Part shown: one piece after another, positions 36,081 to 44,599 of the stretch
How the letters are laid out: each line of letters begins with the position of its first letter
Position numbering within the stretch: the first letter of the stretch is position 1
NCBI GenBank assembly: GCA_036495715.1
Contig: DASXML010000013.1
Span: 124,001 to 188,000 of the forward strand
Origin: Scandinavium sp036495715
GTDB lineage: Bacteria; Pseudomonadota; Gammaproteobacteria; Enterobacterales; Enterobacteriaceae
Length of the DNA: 64,000 nt
Reading direction: 5' to 3'
Translations under genes and position numbers: made by a program
The notes under the pieces: generated by a model
What the model was told of the DNA's origin: nothing
Databases searched by the model: none
What the model saw: the letters and a program-made list of their open reading frames with translations, nothing else

Positions 36081-36370
36081 TATCGGCCCCTTATTTATTT
36101 CGCAAGGTTATCTTAGAAGGCCACTCCACACCGTTACGTGAGACACGACAGAATAAGAAAGAAGTTTTAATGGTCACTATGGTTTTTATGGTTTCTATTA
36201 TTTTGTGTGATACACCACTTATTATTATCCGTGGTTTTTATGGTTTCTATTGCCGTTTACACCCCGACAAAACCCGCTGTGCAAAGGATCACAAGTTGAA
36301 GTGAAAAGCGGCGTCGCACCTGTAATTGATGGTACATTAGCCGTTGGTTCCGCTAGCGTGTGTGCTGATA
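36081..36370. promoter_or_regulatory. Divergent control region of transporter and sensor kinase genes
   Basis: This 290-bp AT-rich interval must hold both divergent promoters. It contains a perfect 20-bp direct repeat (separate entry). Regulators of the CitB/DcuR type bind AT-rich DNA in such intervals in Klebsiella, so autoregulation and induction of the transporter by citrate are likely. Confidence 0.55.
36180..36251. repeat. Perfect 20-bp direct repeats, candidate response-regulator sites
   Basis: TGGTTTTTATGGTTTCTATT occurs at 36180-36199 and again at 36232-36251, with a 52-bp centre spacing close to five helical turns. Each copy itself contains two TATGGTTT-like units. The placement between divergent promoters of a response-regulator-controlled locus suggests same-face binding of dimers. 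Confidence 0.8.
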
Positions 36371-37999
36371 ATGAAGCTGTCTTTTCAGATAAAATTGTTT
36401 ATCTCACTGGTTGCCTTTTTCTCCATATTGTTCGCACTGCTGGGCAGTTATTATTATGTCGACATGGGACGGCAGCTCTATCAGGAAATGAGCCTGCGCG
36501 CCAAAATACAAGCCGAAGAAATCGCACTTATTCCCACGCTGCGCAAAGACGTTCAGGATAAAAATATTCCCGCTATCACCGCCTTTATGCATAAACTCGC
36601 CGCCCACAGCGATGCCAGTTTTATCGTGATTGGTGATGATCATGCCCGTCATTTGTTTCACTCTGCTTTTGCCAACCGGGTTGGGAAAGAGTTGGTCGGC
36701 GGCGATAACCATGAAGTGCTGGCGGGGAAGAGCATCATCACCATTCGTAAAGGCGGTCTTGGGATCTCTTTGCGCAGCAAAGTGCCGATTCTGGATAACG
36801 CTGGCAACGTTATTGGCATTGTCTCCGTGGGTTATCTCACCAGCTATCTCGATGAAGTGACCGTCAGCAAAATGGTCAATATTCTGATTGCCGCGATCCT
36901 GCTGCTTATCGCACTCTTTGTGTTTTCGTGGTTCTTCACCCGCAGTATCAAAAAACAGATGTTCTCCCTCGAACCGAGAGAAATAGGCCTGTTGGTACGT
37001 CAACAAAAGGCGATGATGGAGTCGATTTACGAAGGCGTGATCGCCATTGATAAAGAGGGGCGCATTGAGGTTATCAACCAGGCTGCGCGTAAACTGCTTG
37101 GCCTCAGCCAGCCTGCGCGACGGCTGCGTGGGTTGCCCATTGGCGACGTCATTTCGCCAGTGCCTTTTTTCGATACCCCGATAATGCTGGCGAAAGATAC
37201 TCACGATGAGATTTGTCATTTTAACCACAGCACGGTGCTGGCGAGTCGGGTGCGGATTATGCTCGAAAACGCGCTACAGGGCTGGGTTATCACTTTTCGT
37301 GACCGCGATGACATTGACTCGTTGAGCGCCCAGTTGAGCCAGGTGAAGCGCTATGTCGATAACCTGCGCATTATGCGACATGAGCAATTGAACCGTATGA
37401 CCACCCTTTCCGGCCTGCTGCATATGGGCCGCTATGACGACGCGATCCGCTTTATTCAGGCGCAGTCAGAACACGCCCAGGAGCTGCTCGATTTCCTTTC
37501 GGCCCGTTTCAGTTCGCCCACGCTATGCGGCCTGCTGCTGGGAAAAACTGCCCGTGCGCGGGAAAAAGGTGTTGAGCTGCAATTTGACCCGGCTTGTTGC
37601 ATCGACAAACCCTTCCCGATGCTGTCGGAAACCGAGCTCATTTCGATTATTGGCAATCTGCTCGACAATGCGATCGAGGCAACTCAGCGGGCCGCACTGC
37701 CACACACGCCAGTCGAAGTGCTGATCCGGCTCAATGAACGAGAGCTGATTATTGAAGTTGCCGACTGCGGAATTGGCATCGCGCCAGACATCCGCGAGCG
37801 TATTTTCGAACGCGGTATCACCACCAAAACGCGGGGCGATCACGGTATCGGGTTGTACCTTATTGATAGCTACGTGACCCAGGCTGGCGGCACTATCGAA
37901 GTGACCGATAACGAGCCTTGCGGCACCATTTTCTCCGTTTTTATCCCTGTGCATTCACCAGGAAGAGATAACTCATGCAACACGACATTATTGATGTAG
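36371..37999 (+). CDS. CitA/DpiB-family citrate-type sensor histidine kinase
   Basis: Membrane sensor kinase of 542 aa. A helix at about 7-30 and another at about 167-189 enclose a periplasmic PAS-like (Cache) domain; FIVIGDDHARHLFHS and VSVGYL resemble the citrate-binding CitA domain. A cytoplasmic PAS (about 210-300) precedes the kinase core: phospho-acceptor H337 in MRHEQLNRM, N-box NLLDNAIEA, DCGIGIA and GDHGIGLYL. The start at 36371 drops nine unlikely residues. The 3' end overlaps the regulator by 25 bp. Possible counterpart of Klebsiella CitY. Confidence 0.85.
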   Translation: MKLSFQIKLFISLVAFFSILFALLGSYYYVDMGRQLYQEMSLRAKIQAEEIALIPTLRKDVQDKNIPAITAFMHKLAAHSDASFIVIGDDHARHLFHSAFANRVGKELVGGDNHEVLAGKSIITIRKGGLGISLRSKVPILDNAGNVIGIVSVGYLTSYLDEVTVSKMVNILIAAILLLIALFVFSWFFTRSIKKQMFSLEPREIGLLVRQQKAMMESIYEGVIAIDKEGRIEVINQAARKLLGLSQPARRLRGLPIGDVISPVPFFDTPIMLAKDTHDEICHFNHSTVLASRVRIMLENALQGWVITFRDRDDIDSLSAQLSQVKRYVDNLRIMRHEQLNRMTTLSGLLHMGRYDDAIRFIQAQSEHAQELLDFLSARFSSPTLCGLLLGKTARAREKGVELQFDPACCIDKPFPMLSETELISIIGNLLDNAIEATQRAALPHTPVEVLIRLNERELIIEVADCGIGIAPDIRERIFERGITTKTRGDHGIGLYLIDSYVTQAGGTIEVTDNEPCGTIFSVFIPVHSPGRDNSCNTTLLM

Positions 38000-38670
38000 C
38001 GATTGTAGAAGATGAAAGCGAGCTTGCCGCACTGCATGCGGAGCTTATCCAGAAACACCCGCGTTTGAGGCTGGTCGGAATTGCCTCGTCAATTGCGGCG
38101 GCGCATGCGCTGTTAGAGGAAAAACACCCGCAACTGGTGCTGCTCGACAACTATTTACCGGACGGCAAAGGCATCACGCTGATGAATACCCCAAACCTGA
38201 GTCGGGCCAATTGCTCGGTCATTTTCATCACCGCCGCCAGCGATATGGATACCTGTAGCCAGGCTATCCGCAACGGGGCATTTGACTACATTCTGAAACC
38301 TGTTTCGTGGAAGCGCCTCAGCCAGTCACTTGAACGGTTTGTGCAGTTTCACGAGCAGCAGCGCGTCTGGAAGATTGTCGATCAGCAGAACGTTGATTCG
38401 CTGTATCAGCTACAGGCGAAAAATTATCGCCTTGATAACGGCAGCAAAGGAATTGAGGAGAAGACGTTAGAGCGCGTGAAAACGCTGTTCCAAAATAAAC
38501 CGGAATGCTGTTTTTCCGTTGACGATGTGCTGGCTGAAACCGGGCTCAGTAAAACCACCACCCGACGCTATCTGGAACACTGCGTCGAAACGGGGTTTCT
38601 TAAAGTAGAAATGTTGTACGGCAAGATTGGTCATCCACGACGCTTGTACCGCCGCGCGGAAGAGCAGTAG
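37975..38670 (+). CDS. CitB/DpiA-family response regulator
   Basis: Response regulator of 231 aa. The receiver domain has the acidic pocket VEDE at 11-14, the phospho-acceptor D58 in LLDNYLPDG, the conserved T/A position FITAASD and lysine in ILKPVSW. The C-terminal helix-turn-helix includes ETGLSKTTTRRYLEHC. With the overlapping sensor kinase it should activate the divergent transporter operon in response to an external tricarboxylate or dicarboxylate. Confidence 0.88.
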   Translation: MQHDIIDVAIVEDESELAALHAELIQKHPRLRLVGIASSIAAAHALLEEKHPQLVLLDNYLPDGKGITLMNTPNLSRANCSVIFITAASDMDTCSQAIRNGAFDYILKPVSWKRLSQSLERFVQFHEQQRVWKIVDQQNVDSLYQLQAKNYRLDNGSKGIEEKTLERVKTLFQNKPECCFSVDDVLAETGLSKTTTRRYLEHCVETGFLKVEMLYGKIGHPRRLYRRAEEQ

Positions 38671-38696
38671 CGCCCACAGAATGGGCGCTCGCCGCG

Positions 38697-40832
38697 TTAT
38701 TTCATTACGTAGCCATACAGCCGCTTAATGCCATCCGCGTCTTTCTCGCTATAAACGCCCTGCAATTCCGGCGAGAACCCGGGCAGCATGTTGACGCCCT
38801 CTTCCAGCGCAAGGAAATAGCGCTGTACCGCGCCGCCCCAGACTTCTCCCGGAACCACACACAGCACGCCTGGCGGATAAGGCAATGCGCCTTCTGCGGC
38901 AATTCGCCCTTCCGCTTCGCTGAGACGGACCAGCTCAACGTTCCCGCGAATAAACTCAATATTGGCATCCTGCGGGTTCATCACCACCGCCGGGAAACTG
39001 GCTTTGCGGAACATCGCTTTTTGCAGATCTTTCACCTCAAAACTGACGTACAGATCGTGCATTTCCTGGCACAACTGACGGATCGTGTAATCGCGATAGC
39101 GCACCGGATATTTGCTGTAGATAGTCGGCAACACAGCGGCCAGCGGCGTGTCGTCTTCGATATGCTGCTCAAACTGCCCGAGCATCGCCACCAGGTGCGC
39201 CAGTTTTTCTGTGCTTTCAGCAGGCGTCAGCAGGAACAGGATCGAGTTGAGATCGCATTTCTCCGGCACGATGCCATTTTCACGCAGGTAATGCGCGAGG
39301 ATCGTCGCCGGAATACCAAACTCGGTATATTTCCCCGTATCTGCGTCGATCCCGGGTGTAGTCAGCAGCAATTTGCACGGATCGACAAAATACTGATCCT
39401 GAGCATACCCCGCAAAACCGTGCCAGCGGTCGCCCGGCCCAAAACTAAAGAAACGGCGCTCACGCGCAATGGCGTCAGTGGGATGATCCTGCCACGGACG
39501 CCCCGCCACCGTCGGTGGAATAAAGGGTTTAATCATCTTACAGTTGGCGATAATGGCTTTGCGCGCCTCTATGCCGACTGCCACACATTCAGCCCACAGA
39601 CGCCGTCCACTCTCGCCTTCGTGAATTTTGGCATTCACATCCAGTGCGGCAAACAGCGGGTAAAACGGGCTGGTCGATGCATGCAACATGTAAGCGTTGT
39701 TCAGCCGCTTATAAGGACAAAAACGCACCTGCCCGCGAATGTGATTATCTTTCTTATGGATCTGCGACGTCTGGGAGAAGCCCGCCTGCTGTTTGTGCAC
39801 CGACTGGGTGACAAAAATCCCCGGATCGTTTTCGTTCAAATCGAGCAACAGCGGCGAGCAATCGGCCATCATTGGGATGAATTGTTCGTAACCTACCCAC
39901 GCAGAGTCAAACAGAATGTAATCACACAGATGACCAATCTTATCAACTACTTGACGCGCGTTATAAATCGTACCGTCGTAAGTCCCTAACTGAATCACAG
40001 CCAGGCGGAACGGGCGCGCCTCCGTCGCTTTTTCCGGTGCCACTTCACGGATCAGCTCACGCAGGTATTTATCATCAAAACAGTGCTCATCAATGCCACC
40101 GATGAAACCAAACGGATTACGTGCAGCCTCCAGATAAACAGGCGTAGCCCCTGCCTGGAACAGCGCGCCGTGATGGTTTGATTTGTGATTATTACGGTCA
40201 AACAGCACCAGATCGCCGCGGGTCAGCAGCGCGTTGGTCACGACTTTATTTGCCGCCGATGTGCCGTTCAGCACGAACCAGGTTTTATCCGCGTTAAACA
40301 CTTTCGCCGCAAACTTCTGCGCCCGTTTTGCCGCCCCTTCATGGATTAATAAATCGCCCAGTTTAACGTCGGCATTGCACATGTCGGCGCGGAAAATGTT
40401 CTCACCGAAAAAGTCGTAGAACTGGCGGCCCGCCGGATGTTTTTTGAAGAATTCACCGTGCTGATGGCCCGGACAAGCAAACGTGCTGTTACCCATTTCA
40501 ACATACTGTGTCAGGGTGTCGAAGAATGGCGGCAGCAGGTTTTCTTCATAGCGCGTGGCGGCAGTTTCAAGCTCCAGCCACTGCTGCACGCTGCCATGAA
40601 TAACAGCCTCTACGCCTTCTGGCGCATCCAGCGGTTCTTCAGAAAACAGGAACACCGGCAAGTGAAAACCGGTGCGTTTAAGCAACGTAAGAATGCCGCT
40701 GCGGCTGTCCGCCACGGTAATGACAACTGCCGACACGTCGGTAAAATCGGTACTGTCTAATGCCACCACACGACGGTGGCTGGAAAGACGAGAGACCAGC
40801 TCACGGCTGGCGGCAATGTGCAAAGATTTCAT
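38697..40832 (-). CDS. speC: Constitutive ornithine decarboxylase
   Basis: Biosynthetic PLP decarboxylase making putrescine from ornithine, 711 aa as in E. coli from MKSLHIAASRELVS. The PLP lysine lies in TQSVHKQQAGFSQTSQ and the N-terminal wing domain is present. The frame stays open for 113 more codons upstream to an ATG at 41171, but that part does not resemble SpeC and overlaps leader hairpins, so it is not included. Together with SpeA/SpeB it gives the cell two putrescine routes. Confidence 0.96.
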   Translation of the reverse strand: MKSLHIAASRELVSRLSSHRRVVALDSTDFTDVSAVVITVADSRSGILTLLKRTGFHLPVFLFSEEPLDAPEGVEAVIHGSVQQWLELETAATRYEENLLPPFFDTLTQYVEMGNSTFACPGHQHGEFFKKHPAGRQFYDFFGENIFRADMCNADVKLGDLLIHEGAAKRAQKFAAKVFNADKTWFVLNGTSAANKVVTNALLTRGDLVLFDRNNHKSNHHGALFQAGATPVYLEAARNPFGFIGGIDEHCFDDKYLRELIREVAPEKATEARPFRLAVIQLGTYDGTIYNARQVVDKIGHLCDYILFDSAWVGYEQFIPMMADCSPLLLDLNENDPGIFVTQSVHKQQAGFSQTSQIHKKDNHIRGQVRFCPYKRLNNAYMLHASTSPFYPLFAALDVNAKIHEGESGRRLWAECVAVGIEARKAIIANCKMIKPFIPPTVAGRPWQDHPTDAIARERRFFSFGPGDRWHGFAGYAQDQYFVDPCKLLLTTPGIDADTGKYTEFGIPATILAHYLRENGIVPEKCDLNSILFLLTPAESTEKLAHLVAMLGQFEQHIEDDTPLAAVLPTIYSKYPVRYRDYTIRQLCQEMHDLYVSFEVKDLQKAMFRKASFPAVVMNPQDANIEFIRGNVELVRLSEAEGRIAAEGALPYPPGVLCVVPGEVWGGAVQRYFLALEEGVNMLPGFSPELQGVYSEKDADGIKRLYGYVMK

Positions 40833-41330
40833 AAGCGCGACTACCCAAATCGGGAGAGTAAAAGGCCCGGACAGAGTATCGACTCTGCCCACAAATTGTC
40901 TGGGTCTGACTGGTGACCAGCTCCGACCGCCAGACATCAGTAAAAGCAGACGAGATCTGATTTTACTGATGTCCTGCAGTGAGCGTGCGTTTGCTTCACC
41001 GCATGGTGAGCATAGAGGATTCTGCGTGGATGCGGGAGCACCTTCGCGCCAGCGCGAAGCGGGTCTGGCAACGACGTTCAGGGATAAACATTCCGGCGCC
41101 CCCGGGTGATAAGAAGAAAATTCGCGCAATAATTGCACCTTTCCCCGAGGGGTGCAAGAGTAAATAGCCATGCAAAAAAATGGCGTTCAAGCGGTGGCAG
41201 ATACAAGATAGTCGCTTAGAAATTCGCGTGTACTGCATAAAAAACCGATTTGACGCAGACGTAGGAAAACGGGCTTTATATTGAAAATGGTGAGAGATTG
41301 CGCAGTCTGTCGCGAAACACACAAATTTCG
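40833..41330 (-). promoter_or_regulatory. Long structured leader and upstream region of speC
   Basis: About 500 bp between speC and the tRNA promoter. It contains two inverted repeats: CAGAGT-atcg-ACTCTG at 40872-40887, and a long hairpin at 40933-40973 with the 13-bp arms GACATCAGTAAAA/TTTTACTGATGTC. Neither is followed by a T run on the minus strand, so these look like leader structures rather than terminators. A post-transcriptional role in polyamine control is possible but not shown. Confidence 0.5.
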
Positions 41331-41359
41331 TTGACGACGACGGTCGAATCTAGTTTAAT
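41331..41359 (+). promoter_or_regulatory. Promoter of tRNA-Phe
   Basis: TTGACG (-35, 41331-41336) and TTTAAT (-10, 41354-41359) are separated by 17 bp. A GC-rich discriminator (GCGCCCCG) follows, typical of stringently controlled stable-RNA promoters. Confidence 0.8.
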
Positions 41360-41369
41360 GCGCCCCGTT

Positions 41370-41445
41370 GCCCGGATAGCTCAGTCGGTAGAGCAGGGGA
41401 TTGAAAATCCCCGTGTCCTTGGTTCGATTCCGAGTCCGGGCACCA
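41370..41445 (+). tRNA. pheV: tRNA-Phe (GAA)
   Basis: A 76-nt cloverleaf with acceptor GCCCGGA pairing with TCCGGGC, an anticodon arm GGGGA-TTGAAAA-TCCCC presenting GAA, the T-arm GGTTCGATTCC and encoded CCA. The position next to speC identifies pheV. Its 3' end is the left attachment site of a genomic island. Confidence 0.98.
41427..41445 (+). other. attL of genomic island (tRNA-Phe 3' end)
   Basis: The last 19 bases of the tRNA, ATTCCGAGTCCGGGCACCA, recur with a single-base deletion at 51643-51660. This is the core duplication left by an integrase of the P4 type. Confidence 0.88.
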
Positions 41446-41506
41446 AAATTTAGTTTCATGACGTCCCTATACGTCCTGAAACGTTATGAAATCAGTCAGT
41501 TAAAGA

Positions 41507-41542
41507 AGCCTGTTGGTATCAATGCATATCAGCAGGTTTTTT
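41507..41542 (+). terminator. Intrinsic terminator downstream of tRNA-Phe
   Basis: CCTGTTGGTAT and ATATCAGCAGG pair with wobble around CAATGC, followed by TTTTTT. It ends the pheV transcript on the island side of the junction. Confidence 0.75.
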
Positions 41543-41607
41543 GACATCCGTAGTTTCTGGGGGCTTAATTGAGGGCCTGCCAGTTCGATAAACTATGGAG
41601 CCCCACG

Positions 41608-42048
41608 ATGCCTCTCACCGATACCGCCATCCGTAACGCGAAACCGCTCGCAAAACCTTACAAGCTCAGCGATGCTCAGGGTTTGTACCTGTTAATCAAA
41701 CCTAATGGTTCAAAGCTCTGGTATCTCAAGTACCGTTTCGACGGCAAAGAGAAAAAGCTGGCGTTCGGCGCTTACCCGGCCACTTCGCTTGCCAGCGCCC
41801 GTAAGCAGCGCGATGAGGCTAAAACGCTGCTCAGTGTGGGTGACGATCCCGGCCAGAAAAAGCCGCAGGATAAACAGACGCGGAGAAATGGCGAGACGTT
41901 CGAGGAGCTCGCCCGTAAGTGGCTGGCGGGCAATGTTCGCTGGTCGGAGCATCACGCCGCAAAAATTCTGCGTCCCGGTGTTGCAGAGGTCTCACCGGTA
42001 AAGGGTTTAGCCATGCTGACAAAGTCAGGCGCTTCTTTCAGGCGATGA
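41608..42048 (+). pseudogene. P4-type tyrosine integrase, C-terminally truncated
   Basis: The first ~117 residues from MPLTDTAIRNAKPLAKPYKL are a normal P4/CP4-family integrase N-terminus (DUF4102 arm-binding domain, then the start of the core-binding domain at GETFEELARKWLAG). After WSEHHAAKIL the similarity stops and an unrelated tail of about 25 residues leads to a stop. The catalytic domain with the R-H-R-Y residues is gone, versus roughly 400 aa for an intact enzyme. The remaining space to 42252 holds only short unrecognised open frames. Confidence 0.88.
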
Positions 42049-42252
42049 AGCGTCAGGGCTGTCCGAAGACAATTGTTGCAGGCGGAAGGCTACACAAACG
42101 CAACAGGTGTGAAAAGGGGAAACTCTTTTTTGCTAAAAAAGAGTTGTTTGTAGATTTTTTTGTCATTTTGTGCATGAGAAACTGACGCGCTGCGCTTGCC
42201 TTCTCCCGTTGCGCTGACAGAGATAGCCGCCAGCGCAACGGGAGACGCTTAA

Positions 42253-42513
42253 TTACTGTCGGGGTTTGCGCATCAGCTTTTTCCGGTCGATCAGCTGTCC
42301 GGCGCCATCGTAGTAGCGGCTGGGCCAGATTTCAGACGGATCAATACCCAGCGCTTCGCCAATCAGCCATTCGCCTTTGGGCCACGGACGGGTCACCGCA
42401 TTAACCAGCGTGGTGGGTGAAAGCCCCGCATCGCGTGAAACCGCAGTGAGCGTTGTCCCCTTCTTTCTTAACCCGGCGATGATGTCGGCGGGATGCCAGT
42501 CTGATTGCATCAT
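42253..42513 (-). CDS. Ner/SfsB-like DNA-binding protein
   Basis: Small helix-turn-helix protein, 86 aa, of the Mu Ner/Nlp family: DWHPADIIAGLRKKGTTL, the recognition part LSPTTLVNAVTRPWPKGE and GIDPSEIWPSRY are typical. Ner proteins act as phage transcription repressors. It overlaps the upstream gene by four bases. The second methionine could be the start. Confidence 0.8.
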   Translation of the reverse strand: MMQSDWHPADIIAGLRKKGTTLTAVSRDAGLSPTTLVNAVTRPWPKGEWLIGEALGIDPSEIWPSRYYDGAGQLIDRKKLMRKPRQ

Positions 42514-42971
42514 GCTGTCACCTCATCAATAAATTTCACGCCGCCTTCGGTGCGCAGCCAGCGCGGGGCCTTCATTTCAGCGGCAAAATAACAGACCAGT
42601 TCAAATAACAGCCCGCTCAGATTTTTTTCATTTTCCGGAGACAGCGCCCGGTTAATCAGAACCTGCGTCAGCGTGAGGCAGTAATCACACAGCAGCTCCG
42701 AGTCGGGCTGAAAACGGGGAAACCTGACGGGAAGCGTGTCAACGGTGAAACTGTCTGTCAGATGTGGCGGGATCGGATCGTTTAATGTCGACTGTAGCAG
42801 CGCAAGAGCGGCGTCAAGCCGCCCGCAGAGCGCCATTTTCAGCGTCGGATCGTCACATTCAATCAGGGTTTCAGCAAAATTTTCGCAATGATCGGCCAGC
42901 ACGGTGAAATCGGTATCAATGCTGAAGGGAACGGCAAGTAACGGGTGAACTGGGGTTGGGGTCGTAGCCAT
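42510..42971 (-). CDS. Hypothetical island protein
   Basis: 153-aa soluble protein I do not recognise. It is helical in appearance, acidic, with several cysteines and a WLRTEGGVKFIDEVTA end. It overlaps the Ner-like gene by four bases, suggesting one operon. Position after an integrase end and beside an Ash-like frame suggests a P4-satellite accessory gene; the function is unknown. Confidence 0.6.
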   Translation of the reverse strand: MATTPTPVHPLLAVPFSIDTDFTVLADHCENFAETLIECDDPTLKMALCGRLDAALALLQSTLNDPIPPHLTDSFTVDTLPVRFPRFQPDSELLCDYCLTLTQVLINRALSPENEKNLSGLLFELVCYFAAEMKAPRWLRTEGGVKFIDEVTA

Positions 42972-43156
42972 AGGGGCAGCCTCCAGTGAGTGATAAATAT
43001 TTCCACCACCGGAGAGGTCAATCTCATGGGTGGTGGACTGAACGAGGTTGACCTTACCGGCCTCACTGACACCGGCGCACCTTGCGGTGCCCTCGCCCAG
43101 CCCACCATTGAGATGTAGCCAGACGCACGATATAAAAAAAGACGCAGACGCGTCAT
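42863..43156 (-). CDS. Possible Ash/Icd-like P4-satellite small ORF
   Basis: 97-aa frame containing SMVGWARAPQGAPVSVRPVR, which resembles the MVGWAG-QPQG-PV signature of small Ash/Icd-like proteins encoded near integrases of P4-like elements. It overlaps the 153-aa gene by 109 bp in another frame, so it may be an older, translated or vestigial frame. The surrounding DNA has the inverted pair GGTCAA (43016) and TTGACC (43048), reminiscent of structured P4 immunity leaders. Tentative. Confidence 0.35.
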   Translation of the reverse strand: MTRLRLFLYRASGYISMVGWARAPQGAPVSVRPVRSTSFSPPPMRLTSPVVEIFITHWRLPLWLRPQPQFTRYLPFPSALIPISPCWPIIAKILLKP

Positions 43157-43315
43157 ATATCGTCAGTGAAGTATGTTCAGGAGGTCAATCCCGGCACCTG
43201 TTTTGCGGGTGCGGGTAAAAGATACTGCTATCGATAACGGGCCGCAAGCATTTTCGCTACAGTAACCGGGGCATAACGCGAATCTGGAATATGCCTCGCA
43301 AAACCATGCGGATTA
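43157..43315. other. Intergenic region between the phage remnants and hsdS
   Basis: A 159-bp gap with no credible gene. No clear T-tailed terminator for hsdS was recognised. It presumably carries the leftward promoter for the phage-satellite genes. Confidence 0.4.
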
Positions 43316-44599
43316 TTATTTGACCGTGACCTGTCCGTTCATTAGCAGGGGGAGGAGCCAGTCGCGGAGTTTAATGAGTTCTTGATTTTCTTTTGTCAGG
43401 AATTCAATTTCCTCAAAGATAGGCTCTACTTTTTTTGCATATTCATCCAACAAATAGACACTATCAGGCAACGCCAAATTAGAATACTGGATATCACTTG
43501 AAACAATAGAATTAAATACTGAACCAGTCGCCTTCACTTCAAGATGATGAATCAACTCTTTAGTAAAATAATACAAAAACGCAAAACTTATACCTTGTTT
43601 CGCTCTCAATGCATAGCATGACTGATTCATCGCCATTGGAACCGAATTAAGGGCAAGACGACCAACCGATCCTCTTGCAGTAATAAATATTGTGTTTTTT
43701 TCAAAGAGACGCGTACTACTATTTTGCAGACCAGAATCAGTAATAGTATCTTGTGTATGCAGACTGTAAATATTTCTATCCGAATCAGTTGGTGTAAAAA
43801 ATGGAATAGAACCACCCCAATATTCTGGTTTGGTTTTTGTCGGCGTCCCTCCGCCTAATAAATTAGCCAGAGATAATATATTGGAGGCGACCCACCCCAC
43901 CGGAATTTCCCGTTTCAGCGTTGGGTTATACACCATCTTCCCACCGGAGGTTTTATACGGTTTTCCATTGTCATCCGGGAAGTCAAACTGTACAAACCAG
44001 TAGTCGTACAGCGTTTTCGCCATCGATTCCAGTTCGGCGTTGATGCGGTTGTTGAGGTCGATTTTTTCTTCAATGGAAGAAAGTATTCTTGATATTTGCT
44101 TCTGCTCAACGATTTCTTCTGGCAGAGAAACGGGTAATGATTTAATTATCCCTAAATTAATTAAGGGGACCGTACTTCCCGTGTTTCGTTCAACAATAGC
44201 TTTATATATCCATGGGCTAGCCAACCAATAATAAACATAGTCCGGTTCTGCTTTTTCTGGATCAACCCTGAATCTTAATTGCTTATTTGAAATCACATAC
44301 CGGTCATATCTTGCAGATTGTGGGATCATGCCAACCTGACCAATCGTACCCGCAGCTGTAAATAAAATATCGCCTTTTATAGCATCAGACTTCAGTTCAT
44401 CAGCCTTTTCTTCTGTTAAGAAAACGAATCCATCATCATTGAATTTTTTAAAATCAGTCGTCAGATTATTTCCTCTGATGACTGGCACACCATGATCTTT
44501 AAAAAAACGCTGACCTATATTGCTCCCAAAAGGGCCAGATATAACAGATCTACCCGGAGCAGCCAGTTCATTAAGCTTTACGGTTCTGAACTTACTCAT
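43316..44599 (-). CDS. hsdS: Type I restriction-modification specificity subunit HsdS
   Basis: DNA-recognition subunit of 427 aa. Two target-recognition domains (about 1-155 and 225-375) are each followed by a conserved helical spacer. The first spacer holds ILSSIEEKIDLNNRINAELE and MAKTLYDYWFVQFDFPDDNG, the second KLRDWLLPLLMNGQVTVK at the end. The start overlaps the hsdM stop by 8 bp. The recognition sequence cannot be read off. DNA in the variable domains looks more AT-rich than in hsdM, as is common. Confidence 0.93.
   Translation of the reverse strand: MSKFRTVKLNELAAPGRSVISGPFGSNIGQRFFKDHGVPVIRGNNLTTDFKKFNDDGFVFLTEEKADELKSDAIKGDILFTAAGTIGQVGMIPQSARYDRYVISNKQLRFRVDPEKAEPDYVYYWLASPWIYKAIVERNTGSTVPLINLGIIKSLPVSLPEEIVEQKQISRILSSIEEKIDLNNRINAELESMAKTLYDYWFVQFDFPDDNGKPYKTSGGKMVYNPTLKREIPVGWVASNILSLANLLGGGTPTKTKPEYWGGSIPFFTPTDSDRNIYSLHTQDTITDSGLQNSSTRLFEKNTIFITARGSVGRLALNSVPMAMNQSCYALRAKQGISFAFLYYFTKELIHHLEVKATGSVFNSIVSSDIQYSNLALPDSVYLLDEYAKKVEPIFEEIEFLTKENQELIKLRDWLLPLLMNGQVTVK

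Noticed and set aside
40833..41171. Extension of SpeC by 113 N-terminal residues
   Set aside because: The extension does not resemble any SpeC and covers leader hairpins; the start at 40832 gives the exact E. coli length.
41608..42185. Frameshifted but otherwise complete integrase
   Set aside because: None of the three frames after 41960 shows the integrase catalytic domain, so this is a deletion, not a simple frameshift.
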